Part shown: positions 31,112 through 42,334 of the stretch, one piece after another
How the letters are laid out: the number at the start of each line of letters is the position of its first letter
Numbering within the stretch: the stretch's first letter is position 1
Assembly: GCA_948474755.1 (NCBI GenBank)
Contig: CAOLHI010001474.1
Location: forward strand, 186,001-250,000
Source: Ctenosaura bakeri
Lineage: Eukaryota; Chordata; Lepidosauria; Squamata; Iguanidae
Reading direction: 5' to 3'
Length of the DNA: 64,000 nucleotides
Program-made: the position numbers and the translations under genes
Notes under the pieces: generated by a model
Told to the model about the DNA's origin: nothing
The model's input: the letters and a program-made list of their open reading frames with translations, nothing else
The model's database searches: none

Positions 31112-31850
31112 CATACCCCGCAACATTTCACAGATGAAAACCAGAATATGTGTGTGGCCAAGTAACATCAGAGCATGGTCAAGATGGCAAAAGTTATTAA
31201 TGACAAAGAACAGACAAACTAGGAGAGGCTGCAACAATTTGCTTTTGACTGAGTTTACAGTGTGAGTGAAGGAAAGGCAACCTCCATTACAAACTAGGAG
31301 GTGGTCACGTACACAGGAGTTCTAGCCCCTCCCATCTGCTGACTCATGACCACCTCACCTGTAGCACCTCCCTCTCTGGACATTGCCTTATTTGGAAGGT
31401 GATTGGAGGAAACCTCATATTACCTGCCCCTCTGGACATTTCCTTATATGGACGGAAGTTTCTGAACATTACCTAATATGGGGCGGGTGGTCTGTGATTG
31501 GTGGGAAAATGCCACAGTGGGCGTGTATGCTGTTTACCTGGATAAAAGGGCCTTGCCAAGTCTCTGGCCTTTGTCCCGAACCTCCAGCACCCTGCTGCAG
31601 TGGATCTGTATACTTTTATACTTTTGTACTCAATAAATCTGGCCTCTAGCCTCTGAACCAAGAAATGTCTGGTCATTTGCCTGTTTCTCAGAAGAAGCTG
31701 TCCTTCTTAAGGGCGTAGAAGGTGACAACAGGGAAGGGCAAAATTCTGCTTGCTTCTCTCCTCACTACTGAATTAAGTGACGGCGAACTACTTTTGCACT
31801 TAGATCTCAGTGGTCATCAAAGACAATTAAAATAATTCAAATAAGTAATA
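31112..31850 (+). repeat. R-family repeat split by a solo LTR
   Basis: ATACCCCGCAACATTTCACA marks the left terminus and TGCTTTTGACTGAGTTT the middle. After the LTR, GGAAGGGCAAAATTCTGC continues the family sequence, as in the copy at 26.4 kb read on the other strand. The right end is indistinct. Confidence 0.7.
31261..31727 (+). mobile_element. Solo LTR, 467 bp, different family
   Basis: TGTGAGTGAAGG ... GAAGGTGACA, flanked by ACAG at 31,257-31,260 and 31,728-31,731. A GATAAAAGGG TATA-like box (near 31,541) and a CAATAAATC poly(A) signal (near 31,630) are well placed. Compact layout and 4-bp duplication fit a class I ERV. Confidence 0.85.
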
Positions 31851-31852
31851 GA

Positions 31853-32598
31853 GGCCCTTTTCTCATGGGGTAATTAAATCTTCCCAGGTTGACCTCGAAC
31901 GGGGGCCTTTTTCACCTTTAATTTTTTTGATTCTCACCTCAATCCGCACGGGGAAGCCATCATCCAGCATTCGCGCGCACTTTTAAAAAACCGGAAGAAA
32001 TGTGGTTTTTTTCCTCCAATCCGCACTGGTCGTTTCATGAAAAAGCGACGGTGCGTACTGATTCGTGCAGGGGATCAAGAGAGGGAGGGATTTAGGCGTG
32101 GCCAGCAGAAGCGACAAGACCGCCCCCAGTGCTTTCCAGTGCTGCTATCAAGGCTGAAAGGACCGTCATTAGCGGGGCTAGCACCCCAGCAATGTTCGTC
32201 AGCAGCTCGTGCTCCATACACAAAACAGCAGAAAGCAAGTGAAAAGACAGAGGGGAGAAAACGTCTCCACAGCGGTTCAAAAAAAAGACACGGGACAGGG
32301 TGAGGTGGGGTTCGTCGGAGGATGTAAGGGGGCACGCGTGCGTACTGACGTCCGTGATGACGCTCAGAGTGTTTTTTTAAAAAATTGAGCACAGCCAATC
32401 ACTGCCAGACAGGGCGGGGAAAGGACACCTACGGGAGTGGTCATGGTAATATTGTGTGAATGCATTGATGCTGCCTAAGCCTTTTCTCTTTGGAGCCGTG
32501 AGAACACTCCTAAAATTTCAGTCCGTGTTAGCGGGGATTAAGGGAAAACCTGCCTGGATCGTAGCGGCACGATTTCTGCACTCTGTGAGAAAAGGGCC
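31853..32598. mobile_element. TIR element related to MITE-H (746 bp)
   Basis: GGCCCTTTTCTCA and its exact inverse TGAGAAAAGGGCC end the element. The inside differs from MITE-H and includes AATCCGCAC motifs at 31,948 and 32,018. No exact 3-bp duplication is visible. Confidence 0.75.
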
Positions 32599-33149
32599 AA
32601 TGTGGTGCTTTCATGACAAACAAAACCTGCTCCTTAGAAGTGCTGTCCTAACTCAAAGACGTGCCAGGAGGCCTCTTGCGCCAACTGAAATGACCAGTTG
32701 TTGGCTCAATTGTTTTTATGCTCTTCTGCCAACTCATCTGATGATATAACTAACCTTCTGTCTGAGATCAGCTTGCAGAAAGGCCAGACAAAGGGTGGGG
32801 TGGAGTGGGGGTTGAACAGGGAAAGATGGAAGAGCTTAGTGAGGCCATTTGTCAGATAGCCCCCTGCAGTCCGTAGGCACAACCCTGCTGCCAGCTCAAA
32901 GTCCTGTGTAATTTCCAACCTTCTTAGGCCGAGAGGAGTTCAGCGATCTTGAAGATTCAGCCATTTTAGGATTATGTTGTTAAGGCAGCTGCCTCACTCT
33001 TCGTGATAGCAGGGCCTGCCCTCTAGTGGCTTCATTTGTTATTATTGCATTATTGTCAGGAATTAGGGTTGGTTTGCAATATTTCTCAGTCAAGAAAAGG
33101 TTTCCTGATACTTGAGAAACCCATCAGGAAGAACAAATCTGATACAAGT
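32599..33149. other. Stretch without a gene
   Basis: No exon or named repeat recognised. Its right part may belong to the following LTR, whose 5' limit is uncertain. Confidence 0.4.
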
Positions 33150-34049
33150 ATTACTGCAGTTTAGACCTTCTTGGCTATAGATAACATTTTGATATCATAA
33201 TTCGGCTTTCTTTCACCACCCCGCTCCACGTGTTGGTGAGGCCACTGGACAAGCACAAAACTAGGCTCGGCAACTGATTGCTGTAAGATTACATCACAAT
33301 ACAGGCAGGCCAGAAACAGCTAGATTGCAGCTTCAGGAGGCCTCCCTGCAAACACCACATTATGTGTGCGCGCTACCTACAAAAGGCTCCCTGCCCCGAG
33401 CAGGCAACCTGACAAAAGCTGAACCATCCACTGTCAAGCGCTGCACATTTACATACTGGCTACACCATTGTTAATTCGGCTCTGATTCCATCATGCTAAA
33501 TTGTGACCTTTCCAACACATTGTCTTGCACCCAAGACCCATTGTTCTCCCTGAGTAAGGCATAGCCTGCAGTCACACTTCTCCTTATAAAAGTATCTGAT
33601 TCCAAGACCTTCCTTGGATCGCTCCCAAGTTCCAAACGGACTTGCTGCCACTTTGCTTGGCGAGCTTCCCCTCAGCTCCACGTGCTGAGTCACCGAACCC
33701 CGACATCACTCTCTAGTTTCTTCCAGGCTCCAGGAACAGATTCTGTATCACCCAAATCAACTATCCCTCTAAAACCCAGCTATCTTGCTCCTATCTTTAT
33801 TTTCCTTAGTTATCTCTGTGTGTGGTTTGCTTACATTGTGTGCCTGTATTTAATAAAGATTTCAGTTATTATTTCCAAACCGGTCTGCTTCTTGACTTGG
33901 CTGGTCCCCGTAAACATTGGGTTACAAGATCCTGCTGTGTTGCCCTGCCTCTTGTTTTGCCAGCAGTGCTCTAGCTAATTTTCCCCAAATTGTTGTTTTG
34001 TATGGTTATTTAGCTGTCCCTCCTGGGACCTCCAGTAAACAGGGTAACA
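33150..34049 (+). mobile_element. Solo LTR, about 900 bp
   Basis: GATATCATAATTCGG, GAGGCCACTGGACAAGCAC, CTTATAAAAGTATC (TATA-like), TTTAATAAAGATTTC (poly(A) signal) and final AAACAGGGTAACA follow in the same order as the copy at 44 kb. The start is approximate; the end at GTAACA is firm. Confidence 0.75.
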
Positions 34050-34626
34050 CAAGATTCTTCATACTCTCTGCAAAGGTACACGATATTTTTTTAAGAAATA
34101 CAGAAAACACATTTCTTGTACAGGAAACATGCTTTCTGCACAATTTCCTGAACAGGAAATGTATTTTCTATATGAAAAAACTCACATGTAATTAAACTTA
34201 TAAAACTAATTCACCAAATAGCTGTCAGATTGCACAGGAATCTTTGTTTTCATACAGTGAGAAGAAGACTAAAATAAATGATGTATTTTTACCTTCAAAG
34301 GTAACAATTGCAAAGATTTACAGACCTATGAGAGATGGGAGGTGCTTGTGGAATTTTCTGACTTGGCTAGCTTTACTTGCGTGCTTTGTGCCTTGGTTGT
34401 GGGGAGAGGCTGTGGTGCCATTTCTGTTGAGGCAGCAAAATGTCTCAGGCCAGCCCTGTTCTTTTGCTAGTTTGCATGTAGAAAGCTGCCTGATGCTGTT
34501 TAAGCCACTGGTAAAGATACAAGAGCTGGGGAAAGTGTAAAAAGTTGACAGAGAACTGAAGGTTTTCTATTAGAGGAGAAAACAAGAATGGAGGAGGAAC
34601 ATAAGACCTAGACATGCTGAGAGTGG
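34050..34626. other. Stretch without a gene
   Basis: AT-rich, part of the dead lectin's intron. A short tandem CAGGAAA(C/T)... motif occurs near 34,120-34,160. Nothing coding seen. Confidence 0.4.
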
Positions 34627-35175
34627 GGCCTTTTTTCGCATTGAGGCTTCTAGCGCAAGCGGGGGAGGGCGGGTCGCGCGAGAAGCCTTCTCTGGGAGGC
34701 TGCTGTTTCCCCCTCCTTCCTTCTGCAGGCGAAGGAACGAGCGGGGAAGCGGCAGCCTCCCGGAGGTGGCGGTGGCTTGCGCATCCGCCCCCCCCTTGCG
34801 AAGCAGGAGACTGTCACGTCTGCCCCCCCATGAAGCAGGAGGCTGCCGCGTCCACCCCCCCTCGCGAAGCAGGAGGCTGTCGTGTCCATTGAGCTAGCGC
34901 CCCGCCCCTTCCTTCCGCAGGGGCGGAGGGAAGGAAGCGCGACCCGGCCGCCTTCCCGACGCTCCGCACAGGAGGTAAGTGCATGTGGGAGCGCCGGGAG
35001 CGCTGCGCGAGTGCAGGTGATTTTCGCTTTGAGGCGAAAATAAAAAAATACGCGCTCGCGCAGCGTCAGTCCCATGAGAGCGGCGGAAGTGGGAGTGCGT
35101 CGTGCAGAGCGACGCTTCCACTCCTGCAAGGCTCAGGGGGCTGTCGCGCGACAGAAAGCCCGTGCGAAAAGGGCC
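34627..35175. mobile_element. MITE-H copy 4, with internal minisatellite
   Basis: Ends GGCCTTTTTTCGCA and TGCGAAAAGGGCC, flanked by TGG at 34,624-34,626 and 35,176-35,178. Contains three GCGAAGCAGGAGGCTGTC-type units (about 34,795-34,890) and the hairpin TTTTCGCTTTGAGGCGAAAA. Confidence 0.9.
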
Positions 35176-36015
35176 TGGGTCAGCAGGTTTCCTGATGCCT
35201 GGATCTGTGATCTTATGCTGGAGTGGGCAACTGTGGATGGTCAGTGCCAGGGCTGCCAGGTCTCATGGCCTGGCCATGAATCTCCAGTTTTCATGGGTAG
35301 GAATACTTGGTACCTATATCAAGCAGAGTTCAGCAGAGCATGTGGCTATAAACAGGAGAAAAATTCTCAGGATGCTCTTGTAAGTTTAAAAAAAAAAGGG
35401 AAAAACTTAATTTCTTGTCTCAGGGAATCCATCTTGGGATAGGAAAGAAGATAGAAAAAAGATTACCTAAAGTTCGGTAGAAGTGACCCTAAAAGCTGGT
35501 TCTCATGTGTGGACATAAGCCAACCTGAGGCAGGAGCCTCATGGATGCTAGCTTTCCAGACAAAGAGAGGCAAAGGGACTAACAGGACTTTATCACTTGC
35601 TGGTTTATTGCATGATTGCAGTGGCTTAGTTCCATTTTTGGTCTTTCCTTATCACATGACATCATCACCAGTGTTGGATTGCATTCTCATCATTATAAGG
35701 TTGTCTCTTTTCATTCACAGGAGATACCCATGAATGAGTCCAGTAACACTGCATTTCCATTATTGTGTATTGGTGCAATGGTATAAATCTGCTGCAGTTC
35801 TGATATTGTGGCAGTCATGTGGTGTCAGTAGGTGTTGTCCTCCACTTTCACCTTCTTTATCCCTAATGAGGATGAGCTTATTGCACTCCCAGTGTCTGGA
35901 CAAAGAGGACATCATTGTGCAGGTGATCAATCTTGCTTTTACTCTGTTCCCCGATTCATTCTTATTTATTTTATCTTTTAGTTTTGGTGTAATTGCATGC
36001 TTGTGCTGCCCTCAT
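35176..36015. other. Stretch without a gene
   Basis: Part of the dead lectin's intron. Several short open frames, no domain resemblance. Confidence 0.4.
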
Positions 36016-36830
36016 TGTTACCCCAAAACGTAGGTGCCACAAGGGCCAGCCCACGATGCCAATGCCGCCTTAAAAAAGTGGGGAATGAAATAGCTCAAAG
36101 AGGAGGCTTGCAAGAGGGGGGTAACTTAGAGACCTTTCCTACCAATGTTTACAGGCTCACGCAGGAAAAGAACCAGTCAGAGATTCAAAAGTAAGCTAAA
36201 ATGTGTTTTATTTGGGGAGAATTCACTCATGCATGCACACAAAATACAAACAGTCAAAGGTTCACACAAGAGCTAACTGAAAGAGAGGAACAAATTACAG
36301 ATAGAGAGGCTGAGGGTCTTTGAGGTTTATAATTACCAGTCCAGAAGAGTAGTGAAATGCTTGAAATGTGACTTAGACTGCTGTCTAAGGACAGACAGAT
36401 CAGGATTCAGAGCAACGTAGTGGGGTCCAGCATTTCGTTGACTGCATCTGACTTCTCAAAGCCAAGGGTTTATATACTCTGTTTTCCTCCCTGAAGGCGT
36501 GTGAGTTAATTGCTCTCCAGCCTAGTGGACAATGGGAATTACAATACAGAAAATAGGCTATCAACCAACTAATGTTCAGTGTTTGGGTGACAAAGACATG
36601 ATGTGTGTTGTAATAGCTGTCTATTGTGGGTGCTGTGAGGAAAGAGGAAGGGGTCCAGGTGCACAGGGGAGAGGTATCTGTCAATGCGCCTCTGTCATTC
36701 CAATGTGTCCCAGATGCTGCTTTGCTGGGCTGCACACCCAACCCTCCCCAAATCATCCTAAAACACAACCACAGAAAACTTCTGTTTTCCATTTCCAGAT
36801 ATTTTTAGCCCATTGTTTGTTGGCCCAGGG
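36016..36830 (-). mobile_element. Solo LTR, reversed, same family as 39,741
   Basis: TGTTACCCCAAAACGTAGG and the following about 700 bp track the reversed LTR at 39,741-40,480, including GGAATTCACTCATGCATGC-like and AATAGCTGTCTATTGTGGG segments. Its far end is not clear. Confidence 0.75.
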
Positions 36831-37325
36831 AGGAGCGGAATGATAGATGTATTTTATCTATCTGTCATTCCTGAGGGCCTCCAATTTACCAATGTCAGAT
36901 GTGTGTGTAGGGGCTTTGGGGTTCAGGGTGTCTGATGGTAATTTAGATGGCTTCCATAAGGCTGCTGTAAAAAGGCTGCCTGGGGCCCTCTGTCAAGGCT
37001 CTGTAATAAAGTTGTATCCATTTTTATTCTCCAGCAATGTTTTCATCTGCCCTTTAACTTTAGTGCCCCACAGTCTACTCTCCCTTCTTCTAATGCTAAG
37101 ATTGTAAGCAAAGTTTCCTCTTATCTTAAAAAAATGAGTGAGTAGGTCATTTAGGGAATCAAAGATCCCTGCATAATGAGTCAGCCCCGGTCTCGCATCA
37201 GACATTTGGCCCACCTATAGCGGTAGAAATTACTCCATTTTCTGAAGAGCTCTGTATGGTGAGATATCTGCCTCCTGCTACCACAGAAAGATTTTTCTCT
37301 TGCTTGACATCAATTTGTGTTGCAG

Positions 37326-37440
37326 GATGAAGATTGTCAGAGACAAGGAGACTATGCTTATTAGCATGGTGTTGAAAAGATGGAAACAGCTGCTCAAGGT
37401 GCTAAGAGAAAATATAGTTTTCTCTGCAAATCCGGAGAAC
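37326..37440 (+). pseudogene. Dead lectin, last CTLD exon
   Basis: After a good acceptor (CAATTTGTGTTGCAG) the block resembles 11,805-11,925: GATGAAGATTG, GGAGACTATGCTTATTAG (CAYL region with a stop) and TTCTCTGCAAATC (the closing C). The gap from exon 2 is about 6.5 kb, filled by repeats. Confidence 0.7.
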
Positions 37441-37499
37441 CCCCAAAAGAGAAAATAAACATAAAGACATTTGAGATACAGCAGAGGAGAGAGAAAATT

Positions 37500-37999
37500 C
37501 TGGCTGCAAAAGGTTAAATTCTGGCCCACAAGAGGCAGAAGTCATTTTTGAACCACTTGTAATAATCTTTGAGAACTCTTGGAGAACAGGAGAAGTCCCA
37601 GGAGACTGGAGAAGGTCAAATGTCATCCCCACCTTCAAGAAGGGGAAAAAGAGGACCAAAATAATTATTGCCTGGTCAGCCTGACATCAAGACCAGGAAA
37701 GATCCTAGAGCAGATCATTAAACAGTCAGTTTGCAATTATTTAGAAAACAATGCCATAATCACTAAAAGTCAACATAGATTTTTCAAAAATAAGTCTTCT
37801 CAGACTAATCTTATCTCTTCTGACAATAGAGTTACAAGCTTAATAGATGAATGAAATTCTGTAGATGTAGCATATTTTGATTTCAGTAAGGTCTTTGACA
37901 AAGTTCTCTACGACGTTCTTGCAAAGAAGCTTATAAAATGCAGACTGGCGAGGGCTACTGTTAGGTGGATTTGTAATTGGTTGACCAACTGAACACAAA
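37500..37999 (+). mobile_element. CR1 LINE, segment 1 (reverse transcriptase N-terminal part)
   Basis: Translation contains NYCLVSLTSRPGKILEQII and SQHRFFKN, conserved CR1 reverse transcriptase blocks, then FDFSKVFDKV in another frame. Stops and shifts are present. It is interrupted by the MITE at 38,000. Confidence 0.9.
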
Positions 38000-38139
38000 G
38001 GCCCTTTTCGCATTGAGGCTTCTCGCGCAAGCGGGGGAGGGCGGCTCGCGAGAGCAGGCTCCTCCGGGAGGCTGCCGTTTCCCCCCTCCTTCCTTCCGCA
38101 GGCGAAGGAACGAGGGGGAAAGCTGTAGCCTCGCACGAG

Positions 38140-38345
38140 CCGCCCTCCCCCCGGGCGAAGCAGAGCCTGTCGCGTCCGTCCCCCCCACTCGCGCAAAGCA
38201 GGAGGCTGTCGTGTCCGTCCCCCCCCCGCTCGTACGAAGCAGGAGGCTGTCGTGTCCGTCCCCCCCGCTCGTGCGAAGCAGGAGGCTGTCGCGTCCGTCC
38301 CCGCCCCGCTCGCACAAAGCAGGAGCCTGTTGCGTCCGTCACGCT
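38140..38345. repeat. Minisatellite inside MITE-H, about five units of 39-43 bp
   Basis: The unit GCGAAGCAGGAGGCTGTCG...TCCGTCCCCCC is repeated five times with small length changes in the C-run. Copy 4 of the MITE has about three units, others have none, so the number varies by copy. Confidence 0.9.
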
Positions 38346-38379
38346 AGCGACAGGCCCCGAGCCTTCCTTCTGCAAGGGC

Positions 38380-39423
38380 TGTCAGTGCGGGACGGAGGAC
38401 AGGCGGAGGCAGGAGAGCCGGGTGGTGGAGCAGAGCTTTAATGCAGCCAGTAACACAGCAAACAGTCCTTAATGCAGGCAGCGCTTATACAGTCTTTAAC
38501 ATAAACAAAGGGTTGCACCACCTAGGAAACAAACAGTGGTAAAGAAACAAAAGGTTGGTTACTTCACCAAGGCAAGTGGCAAGGTTGGACTCAGGCGCGG
38601 GCAGGACAAGGCACGGACAGCAGGACCACGGTAGACCGATGGTTGTTGCTCTGTGCCTTCTCCCGCCTGGCGCCCGACTCAAGTAGCCCTCCAAGCCAGG
38701 CGCCGGCCAATCTGGCGCGGCCGCGCCTCTGAGGGCTCGCAGCTGTGCTGTGCCTCACAGCTGGGAGCTCTCTGCCCGTTGCCTCCTCTCCAGCAGCCGC
38801 TGGGACCGGCGGACAGCCTCCTTGGCCTGACGTCACTGCTGGAAAGGAGGAGGCGAGGCGGAGACATCAGTCTCCTCTGGATCGGGACCGCGGGTGGAAG
38901 CCTCGGCCTTCCGTGGATCGGGGCCGCGGGCGGGAGAGGCGGAGGCCTCGGCCTCCTGCGGATCGGGGCTGCGGGTGGGCGGAGCCCCAGGAGCAGGCCC
39001 GGGAACCGCCCTCCCTGGCGAGCCAGCCTCCGCCTCCGCCCCCGCGCCCGTCGGCGAGGGATCCGGACCTGCGGCCTTGCGGTAAGTAAATCCTGGCCCA
39101 GCAGCCTCCCCCGCGGCCTCTGGACCAGGCCCCTCGGACGCGGCGGCCTCCAGGCAAGGCCCGTTGGCCGCGGCGGCCTCCGCGTAGGCTTCATCGGCCG
39201 TGGCGGTTTCCCCCGCGGCCTCCAGGCAAGGCCCGTCGGCCGCCGCGGCTTCCACGGAGCCCAGGCGGGCTCCAACGGCGGCAGCCTCCCCCCGGCCTTC
39301 GGGCAAGATCCCTCAGCCGCCGCGGGTCCCGCGGGATCCTCCGGGATCTCCGTCGCATCCACTGCCGCTTCCTTAGCGGCCTCAGGGGCACCGGCGGGTC
39401 CAGCTGGGCCCGTGCCCCTGACA
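38380..39423 (-). mobile_element. LTR-like GC-rich insertion in MITE-H (1,044 bp)
   Basis: It starts TGTCAG and ends CTGACA, with a 5-bp duplication AGGGC/GGGGC; the uninterrupted MITE at 34.9 kb reads GCAGGGGCGG at this site. TG...CA ends with a 5-bp duplication suggest a solo LTR. On the minus strand GCATTAAAGCTC could be its poly(A) signal, hence the orientation. The inside is very GC-rich with GGCCTCC/GCGGCGG and GATCGGGGC(C/T)GCGGG repeats. Confidence 0.7.
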
Positions 39424-39677
39424 GGGGCAGAGGGAAGGAAGCATGACCTGGCCGCCTCCCCGACGCTCCGCACAGGAGGTAAGTGCGCGTGGGCGCCGGA
39501 AGCGTTGCGCGAGCGCGGGTGATTTTCACTTTGAGGCAAAAATCAAAAAACCCGCGATCGCGCCGCTGCAGCCCCGTGAGTGCGGCGGAAGTGGGAGTGC
39601 GTCATGCAGAGCAACGCTCCCACTCCCGCGAGGCTCACGGGGCTGTCGCACGACAGAAAGCCCATGCGAAAAGGGCC

Positions 39678-39740
39678 AAAGGGTGCTCACCAAAGGCTGC
39701 TTTTCATCCTGGAGAGAAGTGACTAGTGGGGTGCCACAGG
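39678..39740 (+). mobile_element. CR1 LINE, segment 2
   Basis: GGGTGCTCACCAAAGG to GTGGGGTGCCACAGG is the CR1 sequence that lies between segments 1 and 3. Confidence 0.85.
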
Positions 39741-40498
39741 TGTTACCCCAAAACATAGCTGCCACAAGTGCCACCCTGCAATGCCAAATACCTCCTTAAA
39801 AAAGTGGGGAATGAATTAGCTCAAAATTAGGAGGTGCGAAAGGGTGGCAACTTAGTGAGATCTTTCCTACCAGTGTTTATGGGCACACGCAGGAAAAGAA
39901 CCAGCCAGAGATTCAGAAGTAAGCTAAAAATGTGTGTTATTGAGGGGAATTCACTCATGCATGCACACAAGATACACACAATCACACATTCACACAAGAG
40001 CTAGCTGAAAGAGAAAGGGAGCAAAAATTATAGAGAGACTGAGGGATTTGGGGGGATTTATAATTACCAGTCCAGAAGAGTAGTGAAGAGCAGAAATGTA
40101 TTTTGGCTTTGGTAGGACCTAAGGGCAGTTCTCATTCAGGAGCCAGATGGACAGAGTGATGGGTAGACTTTCGAGAGACTGCACTGGGCATCCTGAAATC
40201 AGGGGTATTTGTACCCTGAAAATAGCCTGTGGCAGTGAAATTTGCAGATCCAAGACAGTGGGTCTTTTACCTGTTGATGGGCGTAATGCTTGATTGACAA
40301 AGACATAATGGGTGTTTTAATAGCTGTCTATTGTGGGTGCTGTGAAGAAAGAGGAAAGAATCCAGGTGTACAAGGGACAGATATCTGTCAATCAGTGTCC
40401 TGGTGGGCTCCTCATAGTTGGATTCCCTGGAAAATTCCAGCTTATATTTAAGCCTATTATACACAGGAATGGTGTGTATTTGCCTGCCAAATGAATCA

Positions 40499-40928
40499 GG
40501 CCCTTTCCGCACCTTTCCTGTTCGCGGAGGTGGGGGCAGCACTTGGGCGATCAGCCTCTTTCGCAAGGAGCTCACATCCCTGCTCCTTCATTGCCACAGC
40601 TGGCTTGTTGGTCGTGTGAAAGCCCCGCCCCACCCCACCCCTTCCTTCTGCAGTGCAGCCGGGGAGCTGTAGGCTGCGCTGGGGCAGGAAGTGCGACTGG
40701 CCCAGCTCCAGAGTCTCCGCAGGGCAGGTAAGTTGGGGGCGGGGCCTCGGAGCAATGCGCGACCGCGCAGCATTTTTGGCTTTAAGCCGAAAATTAAAAA
40801 ATGCGTGTGCAGTCTGCGTTAGGCTCTTGAGTGTCACATAAATGTGAGTGCGTCGTGTGGACTGCTCCTCACATTTACACAATGCTCAAGATGCCCTTTC
40901 ACTTAAAAAACGCCATGCAAAAAGGGCC
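40499..40928. mobile_element. MITE-H copy 6, inside the LTR
   Basis: GGCCCTTTCCGCACC ... GCAAAAAGGGCC, flanked by TCA at 40,496-40,498 and 40,929-40,931. Internal hairpins TTTTGGCTTTAAGCCGAAAA and CACATAAATGTGAG/CTCACATTTACAC. Confidence 0.92.
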
Positions 40929-41002
40929 TCAGTCTTGCCTAGAGGAAGTTTTGAGTTGACCTATCCTTCTCACATTTACAGTCAAATTCTTTCCCTCACT
41001 CA

Positions 41003-41382
41003 CACCCTTTTAGCATTCATTTTCTCTCACGAGAGCGCCCCTTGAGCACCACACGAGGCTGACGCGGCGCACGAGTGTATTTTTTGATTTTCGGCTTGAA
41101 GCCGAAAATAACCCACACTCGCGCAATGCTCGCGGCGCCCACGCACACTTACCTGCTGTGCGGAGCATTGGCGAGGCGGCCGGGTCACGCTTCCTTCCCT
41201 CTGCGCTGCCTACAGCTCCCACAGTCCCCTGCAGAAGGAAGGGGCGGGGCGCTAGCGCGACGGATGCGCCAGCAGGAAGTGCCTGTGGAAGGAACGAGGG
41301 GGAAGAGGCAGTGTCCCGGAGGAGGCTTCTCGTGCGAGACGCCCTCCCCCCTTAAGCGAGGAGCTACAATGCGAAAAGGGCC
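41003..41382. mobile_element. MITE-H copy 7, inside the same LTR
   Basis: Left end decayed (CACCCTTTTAGCATTC), right end ATGCGAAAAGGGCC. TCA flanks both sides (41,000-41,002; 41,383-41,385), and the LTR copy at 44.9 kb shows the uninterrupted sequence. Confidence 0.85.
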
Positions 41383-41531
41383 TCAGTTTAACCTTTCTGT
41401 CACCTCTTAGGCTTGAATTTGATATCAGAGCCAATAAAATGTATTGCCAATTACATATGATGCCAATTAGGTATGGTGCCCATCGAAAACATACTAATAT
41501 CAGGGACCCCCAAAGTGGGGCCTTACACTGG

Positions 41532-42057
41532 GTTCTGTCCTGGGGCCAGTGCTATTCAACATCTTCATCAAGGACTTGGATGCAGGAGTAGAGGGCATGT
41601 TGATCAAATTTGCAGATGACACCAGATTGGGAGGGGCTGCTAATACTCCAGAGGACAGGATCAAATTTCAAAATGACTGTGACAGATTGGAGAGCTGGGC
41701 CAAAGCTAACAAAATGAATTTCAACAGAGAGAAATGTAAGGTCCTACTCTTAGGCAGAAAAAATGGACTGCATAAATATAGGATGGGGGACACGTGGCTG
41801 GATAGCAGTACGTGTGAAAGGGATCTAGAGTCTTGGTAGATAACAAGCTGAACATGAGTCAGTAGTGTGATGCGGCAGCCAAGAAAGCCAACGTGATTCT
41901 TTGTTGCATCAATAGGAGTATGGTGTCTAGATCAAGGGAGGTAATGGTACCACTCTATTCTGTGATGGTTAGGCCTCATTTGGAATACTGTGTCCAGTTC
42001 TGGGCCCCTCAGTTCATGAAAGATATTGACAAACTTGGAACTATCTCCATGAAACAT
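41532..42057 (+). mobile_element. CR1 LINE, segment 3 (reverse transcriptase with FADD)
   Basis: An open stretch reads LFNIFIKDLDAGVEG and KFADDTRLGG; the catalytic FADD is at 41,609-41,620. The thumb region ([40 protein letters not shown]) follows with a frame change after 41,835. Confidence 0.92.
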
Positions 42058-42334
42058 CTATTTCCTTGTCTGCTTTGTTGCTTGTGGGCCTAGGGTGGGG
42101 AATCAAGAAGCCCTAGAAGAGTTTCAGGGAATGTGTGGCCCTCTCAATGTTCTTGAACTGCAACTAGGGAGTGACAACACAGCACATGTATGTGGAATTC
42201 TGTGCATATGACATGGTGAAAATCAAAAATGCTGTTCATCAAGTCATCCCCAGAATGAATGAAAACACAGATACACACTTGTATATGCTGTCTCTTTTTA
42301 CATTACTATATAGAATATCTATACTACATAGAAT
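42058..42334. other. Insertion inside CR1, not identified
   Basis: About 275 bp unrelated to CR1 separate segments 3 and 4. No clear terminal repeats or duplication. Confidence 0.5.

Larger units (their letters stand above)
30242..37440 (+). pseudogene. Dead C-type-lectin paralogue (three decayed CTLD exons)
   Basis: Three blocks match, in order and with their splice sites, the CTLD exons of the gene at 8.3-11.9 kb: 30,242-30,427, 30,668 to about 30,770, and 37,326 to about 37,440. Stops, frameshifts and a lost donor make it non-functional. The last intron has grown to about 6.5 kb by insertion of MITEs and LTRs, against 2.9 kb in the intact gene. No transmembrane exon is recognised. Confidence 0.8.
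38000..39677. mobile_element. MITE-H copy 5, inserted in CR1 and itself interrupted
   Basis: GGCCCTTTTCGCATTGAGGC at the left, CCCATGCGAAAAGGGCC at the right, flanked by AAA (37,997-37,999; 39,678-39,680). The CR1 frame continues across the empty site (ACACAAA joined to GGGTGCTC), proving the insertion. Without the inner insertion it is about 630 bp. Open frames over this block (up to 289 codons) come from GC-rich repeat DNA. Confidence 0.92.
39741..41527 (-). mobile_element. Solo LTR, reversed, inserted in CR1 and split by two MITEs
   Basis: On the plus strand it starts TGTTACCCC and ends GGCCTTACA. CAGG (39,737-39,740) and CTGG (41,528-41,531) flank it, one mismatch from a 4-bp duplication, and CR1 continues with GTTCTGTCC. 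Minus the two MITEs and their duplications it is about 971 bp, close to the 950-bp copy at 5,733. Confidence 0.85.

Noticed and set aside
31383..31649. 88-codon frame as a small gene
   Set aside because: It lies entirely inside the solo LTR with TATA and poly(A) signals.
34614..35442. Several frames of 90-160 codons around a GC-rich island
   Set aside because: They are translations of MITE-H copy 4 and its minisatellite.
38653..39539. Open frames of 286-289 codons on both strands rich in Pro, Arg, Gly and Ala
   Set aside because: They overlap on opposite strands in very GC-rich repeat DNA where stops are rare, and no domain is seen.
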